Below, one piece after another: positions 55,401-63,081 of a stretch of DNA of 64,000 nt. The stretch is from assembly GCF_021732705.1 (NCBI RefSeq), contig NZ_JAKFUM010000007.1, positions 62,001 through 126,000 on the forward strand, written 5' to 3'. The notes under the pieces are model-generated. The model had not been told where the DNA came from. It ran no database searches and saw only the letters and a list, made by a program, of their open reading frames with translations. Each line of letters opens with the position of its first letter. Within the stretch, counting starts at the first letter, position 1. The translations under genes and the position numbers were made by a program. The DNA is from Nevskia sp. GTDB lineage: Bacteria; Pseudomonadota; Gammaproteobacteria; Nevskiales; Nevskiaceae.

Positions 55401-56204
55401 GCGGATCCGTACCTGACCGATCACCGCCTGGATTCCAAGCCGGTGCTGCCGGCGGCGACGGCGCTGGAATACATGGCGCAGTTCGTGGCCGCAGGATGGC
55501 CGGAATGGCAGGTGGTCGAGATTCGCGACCTGCGCGCGTTCTCGGGCATCGTGCTCGACAACGACGGCGCCGAGAAGACGCTGCTGCTGCGGGCACGCTC
55601 GTCGACGCATTCGGATGCCGGCTCGCAGGCGGTCACGGTCGAACTGTTCGATCCGCCGCGCAAGACGCCGAACTATCGCTGCACCGCACTGCTGCTGCCG
55701 GCCGTGCCGGAAGCGCCGATGGCCGATGCCTCGCCGCTGGCACCCGGACAGTCGATGGAAGCGCAGCAGATGTATGCCGATCATCTGTTCCATGGCCCGC
55801 AGTTCCAGTTCGTCAAGAAGGTCACGAACATCTCGGCCGATGGGGTCGAAGCGGTGGTCAACGCTTCGTCCCCGGCCAGCCTGCTTGGCGCCGGGACGCA
55901 GGGTGCGCGCTGGCTGTTCGATTTCGGTCTGGTCGACACCGCACCGCAGCTCGCGCTGGTCTGGGCTCGCCTGCTGCACGGCAAGACGGCGCTGCCGTCG
56001 AGCTTCGGCAAGGTGGCGCGCTACGGCACCGACCCCGTCGTGGGCCAGCTGCGGACGGTCATCCGGATCAAGCCGGCGACGCACGACGCCGGGGTGCGCT
56101 ACGACATGCAGTTCATCGACGGCAAGGGTCGCGTGCGGCTGGCGATCACGGATGCCGAAAGCACGATGAGTGCGGCGCTGAACCGTCTGGCAGGCAATTC
56201 CTGA
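46422..56204 (+). CDS. PUFA-synthase-like megasynthase (FMN-ER x2, KS, AT, ACP x6, KR, DH)
   Basis: About 3260 residues; iterative synthase for a secondary fatty acid/polyketide. Domain order: two nitronate-monooxygenase/PfaD-like FMN barrels (KGHEAGGW near 137; EGRECGGHIGP near 467). Then a ketosynthase (DAACASS, Cys880; EAHGTGTPVGD; LLGHTKASAG) and an acyltransferase (GHSYGEY, Ser1351). Six acyl carrier domains follow, each with LGIDSIKRVEI (serines near 1822, 1934, 2043, 2152, 2261, 2369). A ketoreductase (LITGGARGIT near 2673) and a hotdog dehydratase (TDHRLDSKPVLP near 3001, LFHGPQFQF) end the protein. In classical PfaA-E systems the enoylreductase PfaD is separate; here it is fused in front. 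The GTG at 46422 has GGGGAG six bases upstream; an ATG at 46407 is the alternative. Confidence 0.9.
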   Translation: MLHDSFDVFGIAPADAAHPGVAVAAARAGGTGLLDLEFSRDDDRSAANFLKLSEATDARIGLRIDIAHAALAGRLLAESGARPLTVILTGTPSQQAEVSALLALSGQHRVLAEVIDVTDVGHFTFAHHGLVAKGHEAGGWVGADTSYILAQKLLGKAVTSTSLPIYMQGGIGVHSAAACRAMGAAGVVFEDQLLLLAESPLPETLQNELSRLNGAETRLFGELVDQPCRVYTRPGTATLKAADNDNRLVEAGELSLADWRARLTPMLGWAGGEQLMPVGQGIGMAATYRSQYRSVGRFIQAVRKASLKHIESAVATGFMAPNGALAKSHSTTFPIAQGPMTRVSDSPEFAYQVSKNGALPFLALALMRGPQVLEMLQETKAKMTQGGVELPWGVGMLGFVPHSLREEQIAAVWKCKPTFALIAGGRPDQAAHFEKEGIPTYIHAPAPALLRMYIEQGAKRFVFEGRECGGHIGPLASFPLWEQMIEVLLADVKPGSEGDYHILFAGGIHNAASGAMLAALAAPLAARGMKVGCIMGTAYLFTQEIVDSGAVVKGFRDAAISCDKTVNFETGPGHSTRCVDTPFFREFREARKELLREGATAEELRDRLEDMNMGRMRVASKGLNRDASGQIVTVSEADQYKDGMFMIGQVATMRDDVVTIDALHREVTVDAMTMLESAVGSRKSKAQVAKPSDIAIVGIGTLLPKATNAEKYWENILDQVCVIGEVPKDRWDWKMYFDADRRARDKVYSRWGGFLDEVAFDPISYGIPPKSMKSIDPMQLLTLEVTRRALGDAGMADGDYDRENTSVILGAGGGLGDLGTQYAVRAELPRFVDIDDKTVWERLPEWTEESFAGTLLNVAAGRVTNRMDFGGLNFTIDAACASSLAAISIAVNELEAGRTNVAIAGGIDTVQSPFGFLCFSKTQALSPNGKPRTFDQGADGIAISEGLAVVVLKRLADAEAAGDRIYAVIKSVAGSSDGRALGLTAPRPEGQKLALKRAYERAGFSPATLGMAEAHGTGTPVGDKAEARTITESLAGEGAAPKTVAISSVKTLLGHTKASAGVSGLIKVALSLYHRTLPAHYGVDKPIDTIADPNSPVYLLKDARPWLAHPDHPRRGGVSAFGFGGTNFHAVLEEYKGSFGSASPAGAARWPFELFVFRAKDEATLAADLGRFVSALRIGSNVKFRDLAYSLAKQAEARVGSPLCIALVAKDFTGLLADLEATIASLAGNGKPLPQAVRLGRNLPATAPNVAFLFPGQGSQYVNMGRETALYVDELRGALEFADATLRSEFPTLLSRTILPPATFDADAEAAQNKALTDTRVAQPAIGALALGYTRLASRLGLKAQSVAGHSYGEYAALHAAGALNAADFLALSAVRGRCMAEAAATSEKGAMAAIQARRDVVAAAIAGIAGVKLANHNAPEQAVISGPAAGVEQAAKALEASGVRVTRLAVSGAFHTELVASAQTGLSAAIAAAEVSTPQCTVYSNTTGKPYPTDAAGIKATLDGHLLNSVEFVAEIEAMYVAGARVFVELGPKGTCANMAKATLAGKDAQGSFTCVSLDGQGGGLRGLLLGLAELTAAGVPLALTRLFDGRDPQTLDLNKLADLVKPDAIPKHAWMVSGGCAREQTDATFRTGKLPAYDVQTLAEAQAKLKAARTVIVQALAAAAPAPQAVQAPTAQPALAAANPALGAEALAAYQQTMRQFLQLQERVVSQFLTGGTGAVVPMPAAPALPSVPMPVSVPTPVAGPMAATPPAAPVAMAPARVEAPKPVAAPVSTPVRAAAPTVSFDPTAALLEIVADRTGYPQDMLGLDQDLEAELGIDSIKRVEILGAFQKKLPAAVGDSMQSGMERYTRARTLNAILETAKADLAKLGVGSAGAAPVAVSAPVTSAAAAPAIDRALLTGTLLAIVADRTGYPTDMLGLDQDLEAELGIDSIKRVEILGALQKSLPGSASDAMQGGMERFTRARTLTAILDAAEAIIPAVAVAAPAAVSAAVTSSAPMVSAFDRAAAQATLLSIVADRTGYPTDMLGLDQDLEAELGIDSIKRVEILGALQKALPAAQGDAMQAGMERFTRARTLNAILDAAASLAPASAMAAPAPVAVAEAVAQAAAPTIDRASMQAQLLTIVADRTGYPTDMLGLDQDLEAELGIDSIKRVEILGALQKALPGSQGDAMQAGMEKFTRARTLNAILDAAVSLMPAAAAPVTVAMASTAPPVAAATATIDRASMQAQLLTIVADRTGYPTDMLGLDQDLEAELGIDSIKRVEILGALQKSLPGAHGDAMQAGMEKFTRARTLNAILDAAMAVAAPQQAAVQVTAVAAPATTAAPVTLDRAAIGALLLDIVADRTGYPTDMLGLDQDLEAELGIDSIKRVEILGALQKAMPGAHADAMQAGMEKFTRARSLNAILDAVTSLAVSAATPAASTLAASAAPAAAAVSETIPRYAPRAKRVPLPKQRHAVSGLYVLTADADGVAEKLAARIVAAGAHATVLPASAATDPAQLASQLTALRAAHGKVAGIIHLASLISADVSGIDAWKQQSALQAKSLFWLLQQTMADLASAPSVALAASRFGGSLGREAEGPALPQAGAAVGLFNCATAEIPTLRARLVDFEAAVTVDAIVDALFDELQVAEARTEIGYADGLRYGYTHAAEPVSDNPFAPHLVPGSDWVVLITGGARGITAEVVEEMVKPGMRLVLLGRTPLPGAEQSATASIHDVAALKKALLAAALAAGRKPTPVELERELRAVLADREIRSNVGKLTAAGAVVDYRACDVRDTAAFAALIDAVYAQYGRIDGVLHGAGVIEDKRIPDKTPDSFDRVYDTKVDSAWTLATKLKPESLQLLALFTSVSGRFGNTGQSDYAAANETLNRLAWQLHRRWTGVRVISVNWGPWDAGMASQQVRDAFRARSIEPIPVKAGRRWFVDELAFGPRKDVELVAGAGPWDIDRGSDSADSSGASNDSTGAGVPALPLIRRPLRIGAGGAVVFEHSLSLKADPYLTDHRLDSKPVLPAATALEYMAQFVAAGWPEWQVVEIRDLRAFSGIVLDNDGAEKTLLLRARSSTHSDAGSQAVTVELFDPPRKTPNYRCTALLLPAVPEAPMADASPLAPGQSMEAQQMYADHLFHGPQFQFVKKVTNISADGVEAVVNASSPASLLGAGTQGARWLFDFGLVDTAPQLALVWARLLHGKTALPSSFGKVARYGTDPVVGQLRTVIRIKPATHDAGVRYDMQFIDGKGRVRLAITDAESTMSAALNRLAGNS
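51790..53660 (+). repeat. Six tandem acyl-carrier-domain repeats
   Basis: Six copies of an approximately 327-bp unit, about 109 codons apart, each encoding VADRTGYPTDMLGLDQDLEA and LGIDSIKRVEILGA, joined by Ala/Pro/Val-rich linkers. Copies 2-6 are nearly identical in the core at protein level and very similar in DNA. Copy 1 is more diverged (YPQDM, AFQKKLP). The array is a likely site of unequal recombination that changes carrier number. Confidence 0.95.
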
Positions 56205-56335
56205 TGCCTGCCAGCGACTGCGAGTCACGAACCGCGCCCTCGCCAGCGCCTGAACTGGCGCCGATGCCGGCGCCGGTATCGGCAACGGGACGGTCCGGCG
56301 CGGCCATCGAACGAACCATCGAGCGCATCCGATGA
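56204..56335 (+). CDS. Small linking ORF between the two synthase genes
   Basis: A 43-codon ORF whose ATG overlaps the stop of the first synthase gene (TGATG) and whose TGA overlaps the ATG of the second (ATGA). It encodes MPASDCESRTAPSPAPELAP and more Ala/Pro-rich linker-like residues, with no domain. It may relay ribosomes from one large gene to the next, or be the trace of a former fusion linker. It could also be chance: the gap is GC-rich and open frames are common in such DNA. Confidence 0.35.
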   Translation: MPASDCESRTAPSPAPELAPMPAPVSATGRSGAAIERTIERIR

Positions 56336-59300
56336 ACCAGCGCATGAATATCGCCATCATCGGCATGGCGGGTGCCTACGCCGGCGCACGCGATGCCGCG
56401 ACGTTCTGGCAGAACATCCTGAACAAGGTCGATGCCGTCGACGAGGCCGGTCCGGAATGGGCTGGCCCGTACGTCGATCCGACTGCGAATACCAACGATC
56501 GCATCTACACCACGCGCGGCGGCTTCCTGCGCGACATGGCCGAAATCGATCTGAGCGAACTCGGCGTGATGCCGAACACGCTCGACGGCGGCGAACCGGA
56601 CCACATGCTGGCGCTGCGCTTTGCCCGCGATGCCCTGGCCGATTCGGGTTACCTGAAGAAGGCCTTCAATCGCGAGCGCATCGGCATCGTGCTCGGCCGC
56701 GGCACCTATGCCAATCGCGGCATCCTGACCATGGTGCAGCACGGCATGATCATGGATCAGACAATGGAACTGATCCGCGGACTGCGTCCCGATCTGACCG
56801 AAGCCGAACTCGCCAGCCTGAAGGCCGCGTTCAAGAAGCAGTTGCCGCCGTACAACGCGGAAATGGTCGGCCTGCTGACGCCGAACGTGATCGCCGGCCT
56901 GATCGCGAACCGGCTGGACCTGATGGGGCCGAACTACATCGTCGACGCGGCCTGCGCCTCGAGCCTGATCGCGATCGAGCTGGCTGCGCGAGAGATCATG
57001 TCCGGCCGCTGCGACATGATGATCACCGGCGGCGTCCAGGCCCAGTGCCCGCCGCAGCTGTACATGCAGTTCTGCCAGCTCGGCGCCTTGTCGAAAGGCC
57101 AGCTTCGGCCGTTCGAGAAAGGCTCCGACGGCACCCTGCTCGGCGAAGGTGTCGGCGTGCTCGTGCTGAAGAAGCTCGAACTCGCCGAAGCCGACGGCGA
57201 CCGCATCTACGCCGTGATCAAGGGCATCGGCTCGGCCAGCGACGGCAAGGCCAAGGGCTTGCTGACGCCACGCCTCGAAGGCGAAATCCTGGCGCTGAAG
57301 CGCGCCTACGAATCCAGCGGCATCGATCCGACTACCATCGGCCTGATCGAGGCGCACGGCACCGGCACGCGGGTTGGCGATCGCACCGAGATCGAGTCGC
57401 TCACCGCGTGCTTCGGCCCGCGCACCGGCGATCTGCCGACGATCGCGCTGGGCTCGGTCAAGTCGATGATCTCGCACTGCCTGCCGGCGGCCGGCAGTGC
57501 CTCGATCATCAAGACCGCGCTGGCGCTGCACCACAAGGTGCTGCCGCCGATGATCTGCAACGAGGTCGATCCCGACCTGCAGATGGAGAAGACGCCGTTC
57601 TACATCAACAACGAGGCACGGCCGTGGATCCACGGCGGGCCGTATCCGCGTCGCGCCGGCGTCAACGCCTTCGGCTTCGGTGGCATCAACGCCCACGTGA
57701 TCCTCGAGGAATACCGGCCGAAGCATGTCGCTGACGGCATCGCGCGGCGCGGCGCGACCGGGCTGCTGCATGCCCCGGGCCACTCCGAACTGCTGACGCT
57801 GGCCGCCGGCTCCACCGGTGATCTGGTGACCTTGGCGCAGCAACTGCTCGCGCATGCGCGCGGCCCCTCGAAGCCGAGTCTGGCGATGCTGGCGCGGGCC
57901 AGCAGCAGCGCTGCCGTCGGCGAGCACCGACTCGCGATCGTCGCCAGCGATGTCGTCGATCTCGTCGCCAAGCTCGAACAGGCAATCACCAAGCTGAACC
58001 GGCCGGAAGTCTCGCCGTTCAAGATCCGTGCGGGCGTGCATTACGGTCGCGGTCCGGCGCCGGGCCGGTCCTGCTTCGTGTTTCCGGGAGAAGGCGCGCA
58101 GTACTCGAACATGCTGGCGGACCTGAGTCTGAACTTTCCGCAGGTTCGGGAATGGTTCGATTTCATCGAGGAAACTGCCGTCCGACGCAGCAGCCCGCTG
58201 CGCGCGCCGGTGGTGTTTCCGGCGCCGACCGCGATCAGTGGCAGCACGCGCGACAAGCTCGAATCCGATCTGTTCGAAATGGATGTCGCGGCCGAAACCG
58301 TGTTCGCGGCGAGCATCGGCATGTTCACGCTGCTCGACGAACTCGGTTTCCGGCCGGACACGATGCTCGGGCATTCCACCGGCGAGAACACCGCGATCAC
58401 CGCGAGCGGCGTGCGCCGCTACGAGAAGCGCGAAGAGATTGCCGATACCGTCCGCGATCTGAACCACATCTATCGCGAGCTCGACCGCGAAGGCCGCATC
58501 GTCGAAGGCAGCCTGCTGACCATCGGCGCATTGAAGGCCGACGTCCGCGCGCAGCTGCTGAGCCGGCACAGCGCGCCGGACAGCGCAGTCAAGGTCGCAA
58601 TGGACAACTGCCCGAACCAGCTGGTGCTGTTCGGCTCGCGCTTCGACATTGCGGAACTGAAGGAACAGCTGTCGGCCGATGGCGCGATCTGCGCAGAGCT
58701 GCCGTTTGGCCGTGCTTACCACACTTCGTTGTTCCATCCGGTGGCTGACGCCTATCGGGCGTATTACCAGACACTCGAATTCGGGCCGGGCCGCAGCCTG
58801 CTGTACAGCGCGCGCAGTGTCGGACCGTTCCCCGAAAACGCCGACGACATCCGCGAACTCGCCTGCGCCCAGTGGGAGAACCCGGTGCGCTTCACCGAAA
58901 CCATCGAGAAGCTGTATGCCGATGGGGTCCGCGTGTTCATCGAGATCGGCCCGAGCGGCAATCTGACGTCGTTCATCGGCGATACGCTGCGCGACCGCGA
59001 CGATGTCGTGTCGCTCAGCACCAACAGTCGTCGCAAGTCCGGCATCACCCACCTGCACCAGACGCTGGCGCAGTTGTTCGCGCTGGGCGTGCCGTTCAAG
59101 CCGGAAGCACTGTTCGTGCATCGCGACATCCCGGCGCTGAACCTCGCGGCACCGCCGCTGGCGGCGCCAAAGGCCAAGCCGCGTCTCAAGCTGCAGATGC
59201 CGCTGGTGCATCTGCCGGAAGGCTTCAAGCCGATGCCGCAGGCGCTGCCGGCCGTGGCCGCGAACGCGGCGGCGCCGGCCCCGGTCGAGCGCGATCCGCA

Positions 59301-61305
59301 TCCGAATGTCGTGTCGATCGACCGTGGCGCTCCGCGCCGGGTCGAACCGGTGGTTGCCGCACCGGCCAGCGACCCGCGCCTGGATGCGCTGAAGTCGCAT
59401 TTCGCGTTGATGCAGGAATTCCTCGACAGTCAGTCGCGCGTGCTCGGTGGCTTTGCGCCGCCGCCGGCGCTGGTGCCCGGCGAGATGCCGATCGCAGCGC
59501 CGGCCGCGACGGCCGTGCCGGTGCTGCCGCTGATCGACAGCAATCAGCCGAACCCGCATCACTTCCCGCTGCTCGGTCGCGTCATCGAGCAAAGCGCATC
59601 GAAGCTCGTCTGCGAGCGCACCTACGATTCGGATCTCGACCTGTTCCTGCAGGATCATGCGATCGGCTCGCGTCCGACCGACCGCCAGCCGCATCTGCTG
59701 CCGCTGACGGTGATCCCGTTCACCTTCAGCATGGAGATCCTTGCGGAAGCGGCGTGCCTGCTGACCGGCAACCAGCTCAAGGTGATCGGCGTCGACAGCT
59801 CGCGCGGCCACCGCTGGCTCGGGCTCGACGATGGCCGGTTGCCGCTGCGGATCGTCGCCGAGAAGCTGCCGTCGACCCAGCCGGACTTCCAGCGGGTATC
59901 GGTGCGCCTGTTCCAGACCACCGAGGCGGGTCCGAAAACCGGCGTGCTGGTGTTCGAAGGCCAGGTGCTGCTGGCCGAGAAGTACCCGCAGCCGCCGGCC
60001 GTGAGGCCGTGGACCGCGACGCAGGACTTCCCGGCCCGCAACAATCCGGATGGCGAGCTGTACAGCCACGGCATGTTCCACGGGCCGCGCCTGCAGGGCG
60101 TCACCTCGATCCGTCGCTGGGCCGACGAAGCGATCGAGGCCGACATGATCACGATCCCGACGCACGACTACTTCAGCTTCACCACGACGCCGAAGTTCCG
60201 GATCGACTCCGCGCTGCTCGACGCCGCCGGCCAGCTCGCCGGGTACTGGCTGACCGAGAAGCACACCTGGGGCTTCAACTGCTTCCCGTATCACCTCGGC
60301 CATTACACGCAGTACGGACCGCCGCCGCCGCCCGGCACGAGGATGATCTGCCGGGGCGACGTGCGGATGAGCGACGAACTGCGCATCGAAGCCCACTTCG
60401 ATCTGTTCGACGACTCCGGTCGCCTGCTGTTCCGCGCCGCGAACTGGGACGACCGCAAGTTCTCGGTGCCGCAGCACCTGTACGACTTCCGCCTCGATCC
60501 GCAGGTGCGTTTCATGTCGGAAGACTGGCTGCCGGACGCGATGGCGGCCCGAGGCCAGTTCCTGCGAAGGCTGCAGCCGTTCGAGGAAGGCTTCATGGAC
60601 CAGGGCTGGGGCGTCTGGAAGCGGATGCTGGCGAACCTGGTGCTGTCGGCCGAAGAGCGGCGCGTGTTCTACCGCGAGCTGCCGACGACCGGACCGCGCC
60701 GCGAGGATTGGCTGATCGGCCGTGTGGCGGCGAAGGATGCCGTTCGCAGCTGGGCGCTGGCGACACATGGCATCAAGCTGGCGCCGGCCGACGTCGTGAT
60801 CATGACCGGCACGCGCGGCGAGCCGATCGTGGTCCGGGCGGACGGCCTGCCGCCGAGCGTGCCGCTGCCGGCGATCTCGATCAGCCACAGCCGCCGCTGG
60901 GCGGTCGGCATCTGCGCCGCAGGCGGCTCGCGACTCGGCGCCGACTATCAGCACCTGGACCGGGTCGACGCGGCCGATCTGATCGCGGGCGCGTTCTCGG
61001 AAGCCGAAACCGCAGCCTTCCTGCGCGCGCTGCCGCAGGCGCAGCAGAAGCGCGCTGCAGTGGCCCTGTGGTGCGCCAAGGAAGCGGCCGGCAAGGCTGC
61101 CGGCACCGGACTCGAAGCCCGCCCGCAGGACTGGCGGATCACGGATGCCGTGCTTGAACGTCGCGGTGCTGCCCCGGCATCGGCCGTGGTGCATCACGGC
61201 GGCATCGATTACCGGGTTGAGCTGCAGATCGGCGACAGCGAAGTGTTCGCCGTCTGCCGGGCACCGGGCGATGCCAGTGTCGCAGCGCTGGCGGCCACGG
61301 CGTGA
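56332..61305 (+). CDS. PfaC-like synthase subunit with fused phosphopantetheinyl transferase (KS-AT-DH-PPTase)
   Basis: A 1657-residue partner of the upstream synthase. The N-terminal ketosynthase has DAACASSLIAIE (Cys208), EAHGTGTRVGD and SVKSMISHCLPAAG (His in the H/N position). The acyltransferase has VFPGEGAQYSN and GHSTGENT (Ser682). After an Ala/Pro linker comes a double-hotdog dehydratase region (LQDHAIGSRP ... FHGPRLQGV). The last 200 residues are a 4'-phosphopantetheinyl transferase: ISISHSRRWAVGI, GADYQHLD (Asp1538), AFSEAE and WCAKEAAGKAAG (Glu1584). Classical PfaC has two KS and dehydratases, and PfaE is a separate PPTase. Here the PPTase is fused, so the synthase can activate its own carrier domains. 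Confidence 0.88.
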   Translation: MNQRMNIAIIGMAGAYAGARDAATFWQNILNKVDAVDEAGPEWAGPYVDPTANTNDRIYTTRGGFLRDMAEIDLSELGVMPNTLDGGEPDHMLALRFARDALADSGYLKKAFNRERIGIVLGRGTYANRGILTMVQHGMIMDQTMELIRGLRPDLTEAELASLKAAFKKQLPPYNAEMVGLLTPNVIAGLIANRLDLMGPNYIVDAACASSLIAIELAAREIMSGRCDMMITGGVQAQCPPQLYMQFCQLGALSKGQLRPFEKGSDGTLLGEGVGVLVLKKLELAEADGDRIYAVIKGIGSASDGKAKGLLTPRLEGEILALKRAYESSGIDPTTIGLIEAHGTGTRVGDRTEIESLTACFGPRTGDLPTIALGSVKSMISHCLPAAGSASIIKTALALHHKVLPPMICNEVDPDLQMEKTPFYINNEARPWIHGGPYPRRAGVNAFGFGGINAHVILEEYRPKHVADGIARRGATGLLHAPGHSELLTLAAGSTGDLVTLAQQLLAHARGPSKPSLAMLARASSSAAVGEHRLAIVASDVVDLVAKLEQAITKLNRPEVSPFKIRAGVHYGRGPAPGRSCFVFPGEGAQYSNMLADLSLNFPQVREWFDFIEETAVRRSSPLRAPVVFPAPTAISGSTRDKLESDLFEMDVAAETVFAASIGMFTLLDELGFRPDTMLGHSTGENTAITASGVRRYEKREEIADTVRDLNHIYRELDREGRIVEGSLLTIGALKADVRAQLLSRHSAPDSAVKVAMDNCPNQLVLFGSRFDIAELKEQLSADGAICAELPFGRAYHTSLFHPVADAYRAYYQTLEFGPGRSLLYSARSVGPFPENADDIRELACAQWENPVRFTETIEKLYADGVRVFIEIGPSGNLTSFIGDTLRDRDDVVSLSTNSRRKSGITHLHQTLAQLFALGVPFKPEALFVHRDIPALNLAAPPLAAPKAKPRLKLQMPLVHLPEGFKPMPQALPAVAANAAAPAPVERDPHPNVVSIDRGAPRRVEPVVAAPASDPRLDALKSHFALMQEFLDSQSRVLGGFAPPPALVPGEMPIAAPAATAVPVLPLIDSNQPNPHHFPLLGRVIEQSASKLVCERTYDSDLDLFLQDHAIGSRPTDRQPHLLPLTVIPFTFSMEILAEAACLLTGNQLKVIGVDSSRGHRWLGLDDGRLPLRIVAEKLPSTQPDFQRVSVRLFQTTEAGPKTGVLVFEGQVLLAEKYPQPPAVRPWTATQDFPARNNPDGELYSHGMFHGPRLQGVTSIRRWADEAIEADMITIPTHDYFSFTTTPKFRIDSALLDAAGQLAGYWLTEKHTWGFNCFPYHLGHYTQYGPPPPPGTRMICRGDVRMSDELRIEAHFDLFDDSGRLLFRAANWDDRKFSVPQHLYDFRLDPQVRFMSEDWLPDAMAARGQFLRRLQPFEEGFMDQGWGVWKRMLANLVLSAEERRVFYRELPTTGPRREDWLIGRVAAKDAVRSWALATHGIKLAPADVVIMTGTRGEPIVVRADGLPPSVPLPAISISHSRRWAVGICAAGGSRLGADYQHLDRVDAADLIAGAFSEAETAAFLRALPQAQQKRAAVALWCAKEAAGKAAGTGLEARPQDWRITDAVLERRGAAPASAVVHHGGIDYRVELQIGDSEVFAVCRAPGDASVAALAATA

Positions 61306-61369
61306 TCGAAATCGAATCCTGCAACACTACTTTCTTCACCGTTGAACAGAACCTGAGCGGAGCCATCGG

Positions 61370-62968
61370 ATGACCACCAAGACCCTTTTTATCGGTATGG
61401 ACGGCTGCACGTTCACCGTTCTCAATGAGATGACCCGCGACCTTCCGGGCGAAGGCGTGACCATGCCCTTCCTGGCCGGCCTGATGGCCAAGGGCTCGCG
61501 CGCGAACCTGCGTTCGACGCCGAACCCGCTGACCCCGCCGGCCTGGACGTCGATCATGACCGGCCGCGGCCCGGGCCAGCACGGCGTGTTCGACTTCATC
61601 CGTGCCGAAGACAAGGGCGGCGAGGTCTACTGGACCCTGTACGACTCGCGCGACGTCGACTCGGAAATGATCTGGTCGATCGCCAGCCGTCAGGGCAAGT
61701 CGATCGCCGCGCTGAACTTCCCGCTGACCGCGCCGCCGCCGAAGGACGTCAACGGCTCGATCGTGCCGGGCTTCATTCCGGCCAAGCATCTGCGCCGCAA
61801 TTCCACGCCGGGCCTGTTCGAGCGCCTGAAGGAAGCGATTCCGGGTTTCGACGCCAAGGAACTGGCCTGGGACTTCGACAACGAGAAGCAGGCGCTCGAA
61901 GTGCTGAACGACAACGACATGGAGCAGTGGGTGCGCTATCACCTGCCGCGCGAGGAGCAGTGGTTCAACATCGCCGAATACATCCTGCAGAACGACGCAC
62001 CGGACCTGATGGCGGTGATGTTCGACGGCACCGACAAGATCCAGCATCAGGCCTGGCAGTTCGTCGATCCGAACCTGGTCCCGGCCGAGCGCAGCGAGTT
62101 CTACAACCGCATGCGCGGCGTCTGCCGCGAGTACTTCGCGAACGTCGACCGCTACATCGAGAAGCTGGTGACGATGGCCGGTCCGGAATGCCAGGTGTTC
62201 TTCGCCTCCGACCATGGCTTCACCGCCACCGTCGAAGTGTTGCGCATCAACAGCTTCCTCGAGGATCTCGGCTACCTGAAGTGGGCCGTCAACGACGGCA
62301 GCGAACAGGCGCTGCGCCGCGAAGCCAGCGACTTCGCGAACCTCGACTGGTCGCAGACCACGGCGTACTGCCGGACGCCGTCGTCGAACGGCATCCACAT
62401 CCGTCAGTCGACCAAGCCGGGCGAGCCGGGCATCGATCCGAAGGACTACATCCCGTTCCGCGACAAGCTCATCGCCGATCTGAAGACGCTGAAGAACGAC
62501 GACGGCGAGCCGGTGATCGTCGACGTGCTCAAGCGCGAGGAATGGTTCCCGGGCCAGCACATGGAACGCGCCTGCGACCTGACCCTGGTGCTGCGCGACA
62601 ACGGTTTCGTGTCGATCCGCAACATCAAGCCGGCAGTGGTCAAGCGCCCGAACCCGGCCGGCACGCATCATCCGGACGGCATCTTCATGGCCTACGGCAA
62701 GGGCATTGCGGCCAATGGCCTGGTCGATCGTCTCGACATCCGCGATGTCTGCCCGACCCTGCTGTACAGCCTCGGCCTGCCGGTGCCGAGCGATTTCGAA
62801 GGCAAGGCCGCCGAGCCGTTCTTCACCGAGAACTGGCTGGCCGAACATCCGGTCAAGATCGGCCGCGCGACCGTCGGCGGTGGCGAGAAGGCCAAGTCCG
62901 AAGACATGGATGACGAGGAAAAGCGCCAGATCATCGAGCAGCTGCAGATGCTCGGCTACATGGAATAA
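61370..62968 (+). CDS. Alkaline phosphatase family protein (type I phosphodiesterase/nucleotide pyrophosphatase-like)
   Basis: A 532-residue member of the phosphodiesterase branch of the alkaline phosphatase superfamily: metal ligand and start LFIGMDGCTFTVL, nucleophile Thr in PPAWTSIMTGRGPGQHG, VMFDGTDKIQHQAW, FFASDHGFTATVEVL and late ligand HHPDGIFMAYG. No signal peptide is seen, so a cytoplasmic site is likely. It follows the second synthase gene by 64 bases, in the same direction. The group includes phosphotransferases and phosphoglycerate mutases, so handling of a phosphorylated lipid or head group is inferred. Confidence 0.85.
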   Translation: MTTKTLFIGMDGCTFTVLNEMTRDLPGEGVTMPFLAGLMAKGSRANLRSTPNPLTPPAWTSIMTGRGPGQHGVFDFIRAEDKGGEVYWTLYDSRDVDSEMIWSIASRQGKSIAALNFPLTAPPPKDVNGSIVPGFIPAKHLRRNSTPGLFERLKEAIPGFDAKELAWDFDNEKQALEVLNDNDMEQWVRYHLPREEQWFNIAEYILQNDAPDLMAVMFDGTDKIQHQAWQFVDPNLVPAERSEFYNRMRGVCREYFANVDRYIEKLVTMAGPECQVFFASDHGFTATVEVLRINSFLEDLGYLKWAVNDGSEQALRREASDFANLDWSQTTAYCRTPSSNGIHIRQSTKPGEPGIDPKDYIPFRDKLIADLKTLKNDDGEPVIVDVLKREEWFPGQHMERACDLTLVLRDNGFVSIRNIKPAVVKRPNPAGTHHPDGIFMAYGKGIAANGLVDRLDIRDVCPTLLYSLGLPVPSDFEGKAAEPFFTENWLAEHPVKIGRATVGGGEKAKSEDMDDEEKRQIIEQLQMLGYME

Positions 62969-63081
62969 GGCTGGGGCAACAACGAGGCTGCGGAATTCCC
63001 CGGTTCGGTGTCAGACTCGCGTCTGATGCCGGACCGGTCATGAGACCGGACAGAACCGGCGCATCACGAGCAAGGAACAGG

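Noticed and set aside
56146-61197. 1683-codon minus-strand ORF opposite the second synthase gene
   Set aside because: Antisense of a gene with clear KS, AT, DH and PPTase motifs; no recognisable protein in the minus reading.
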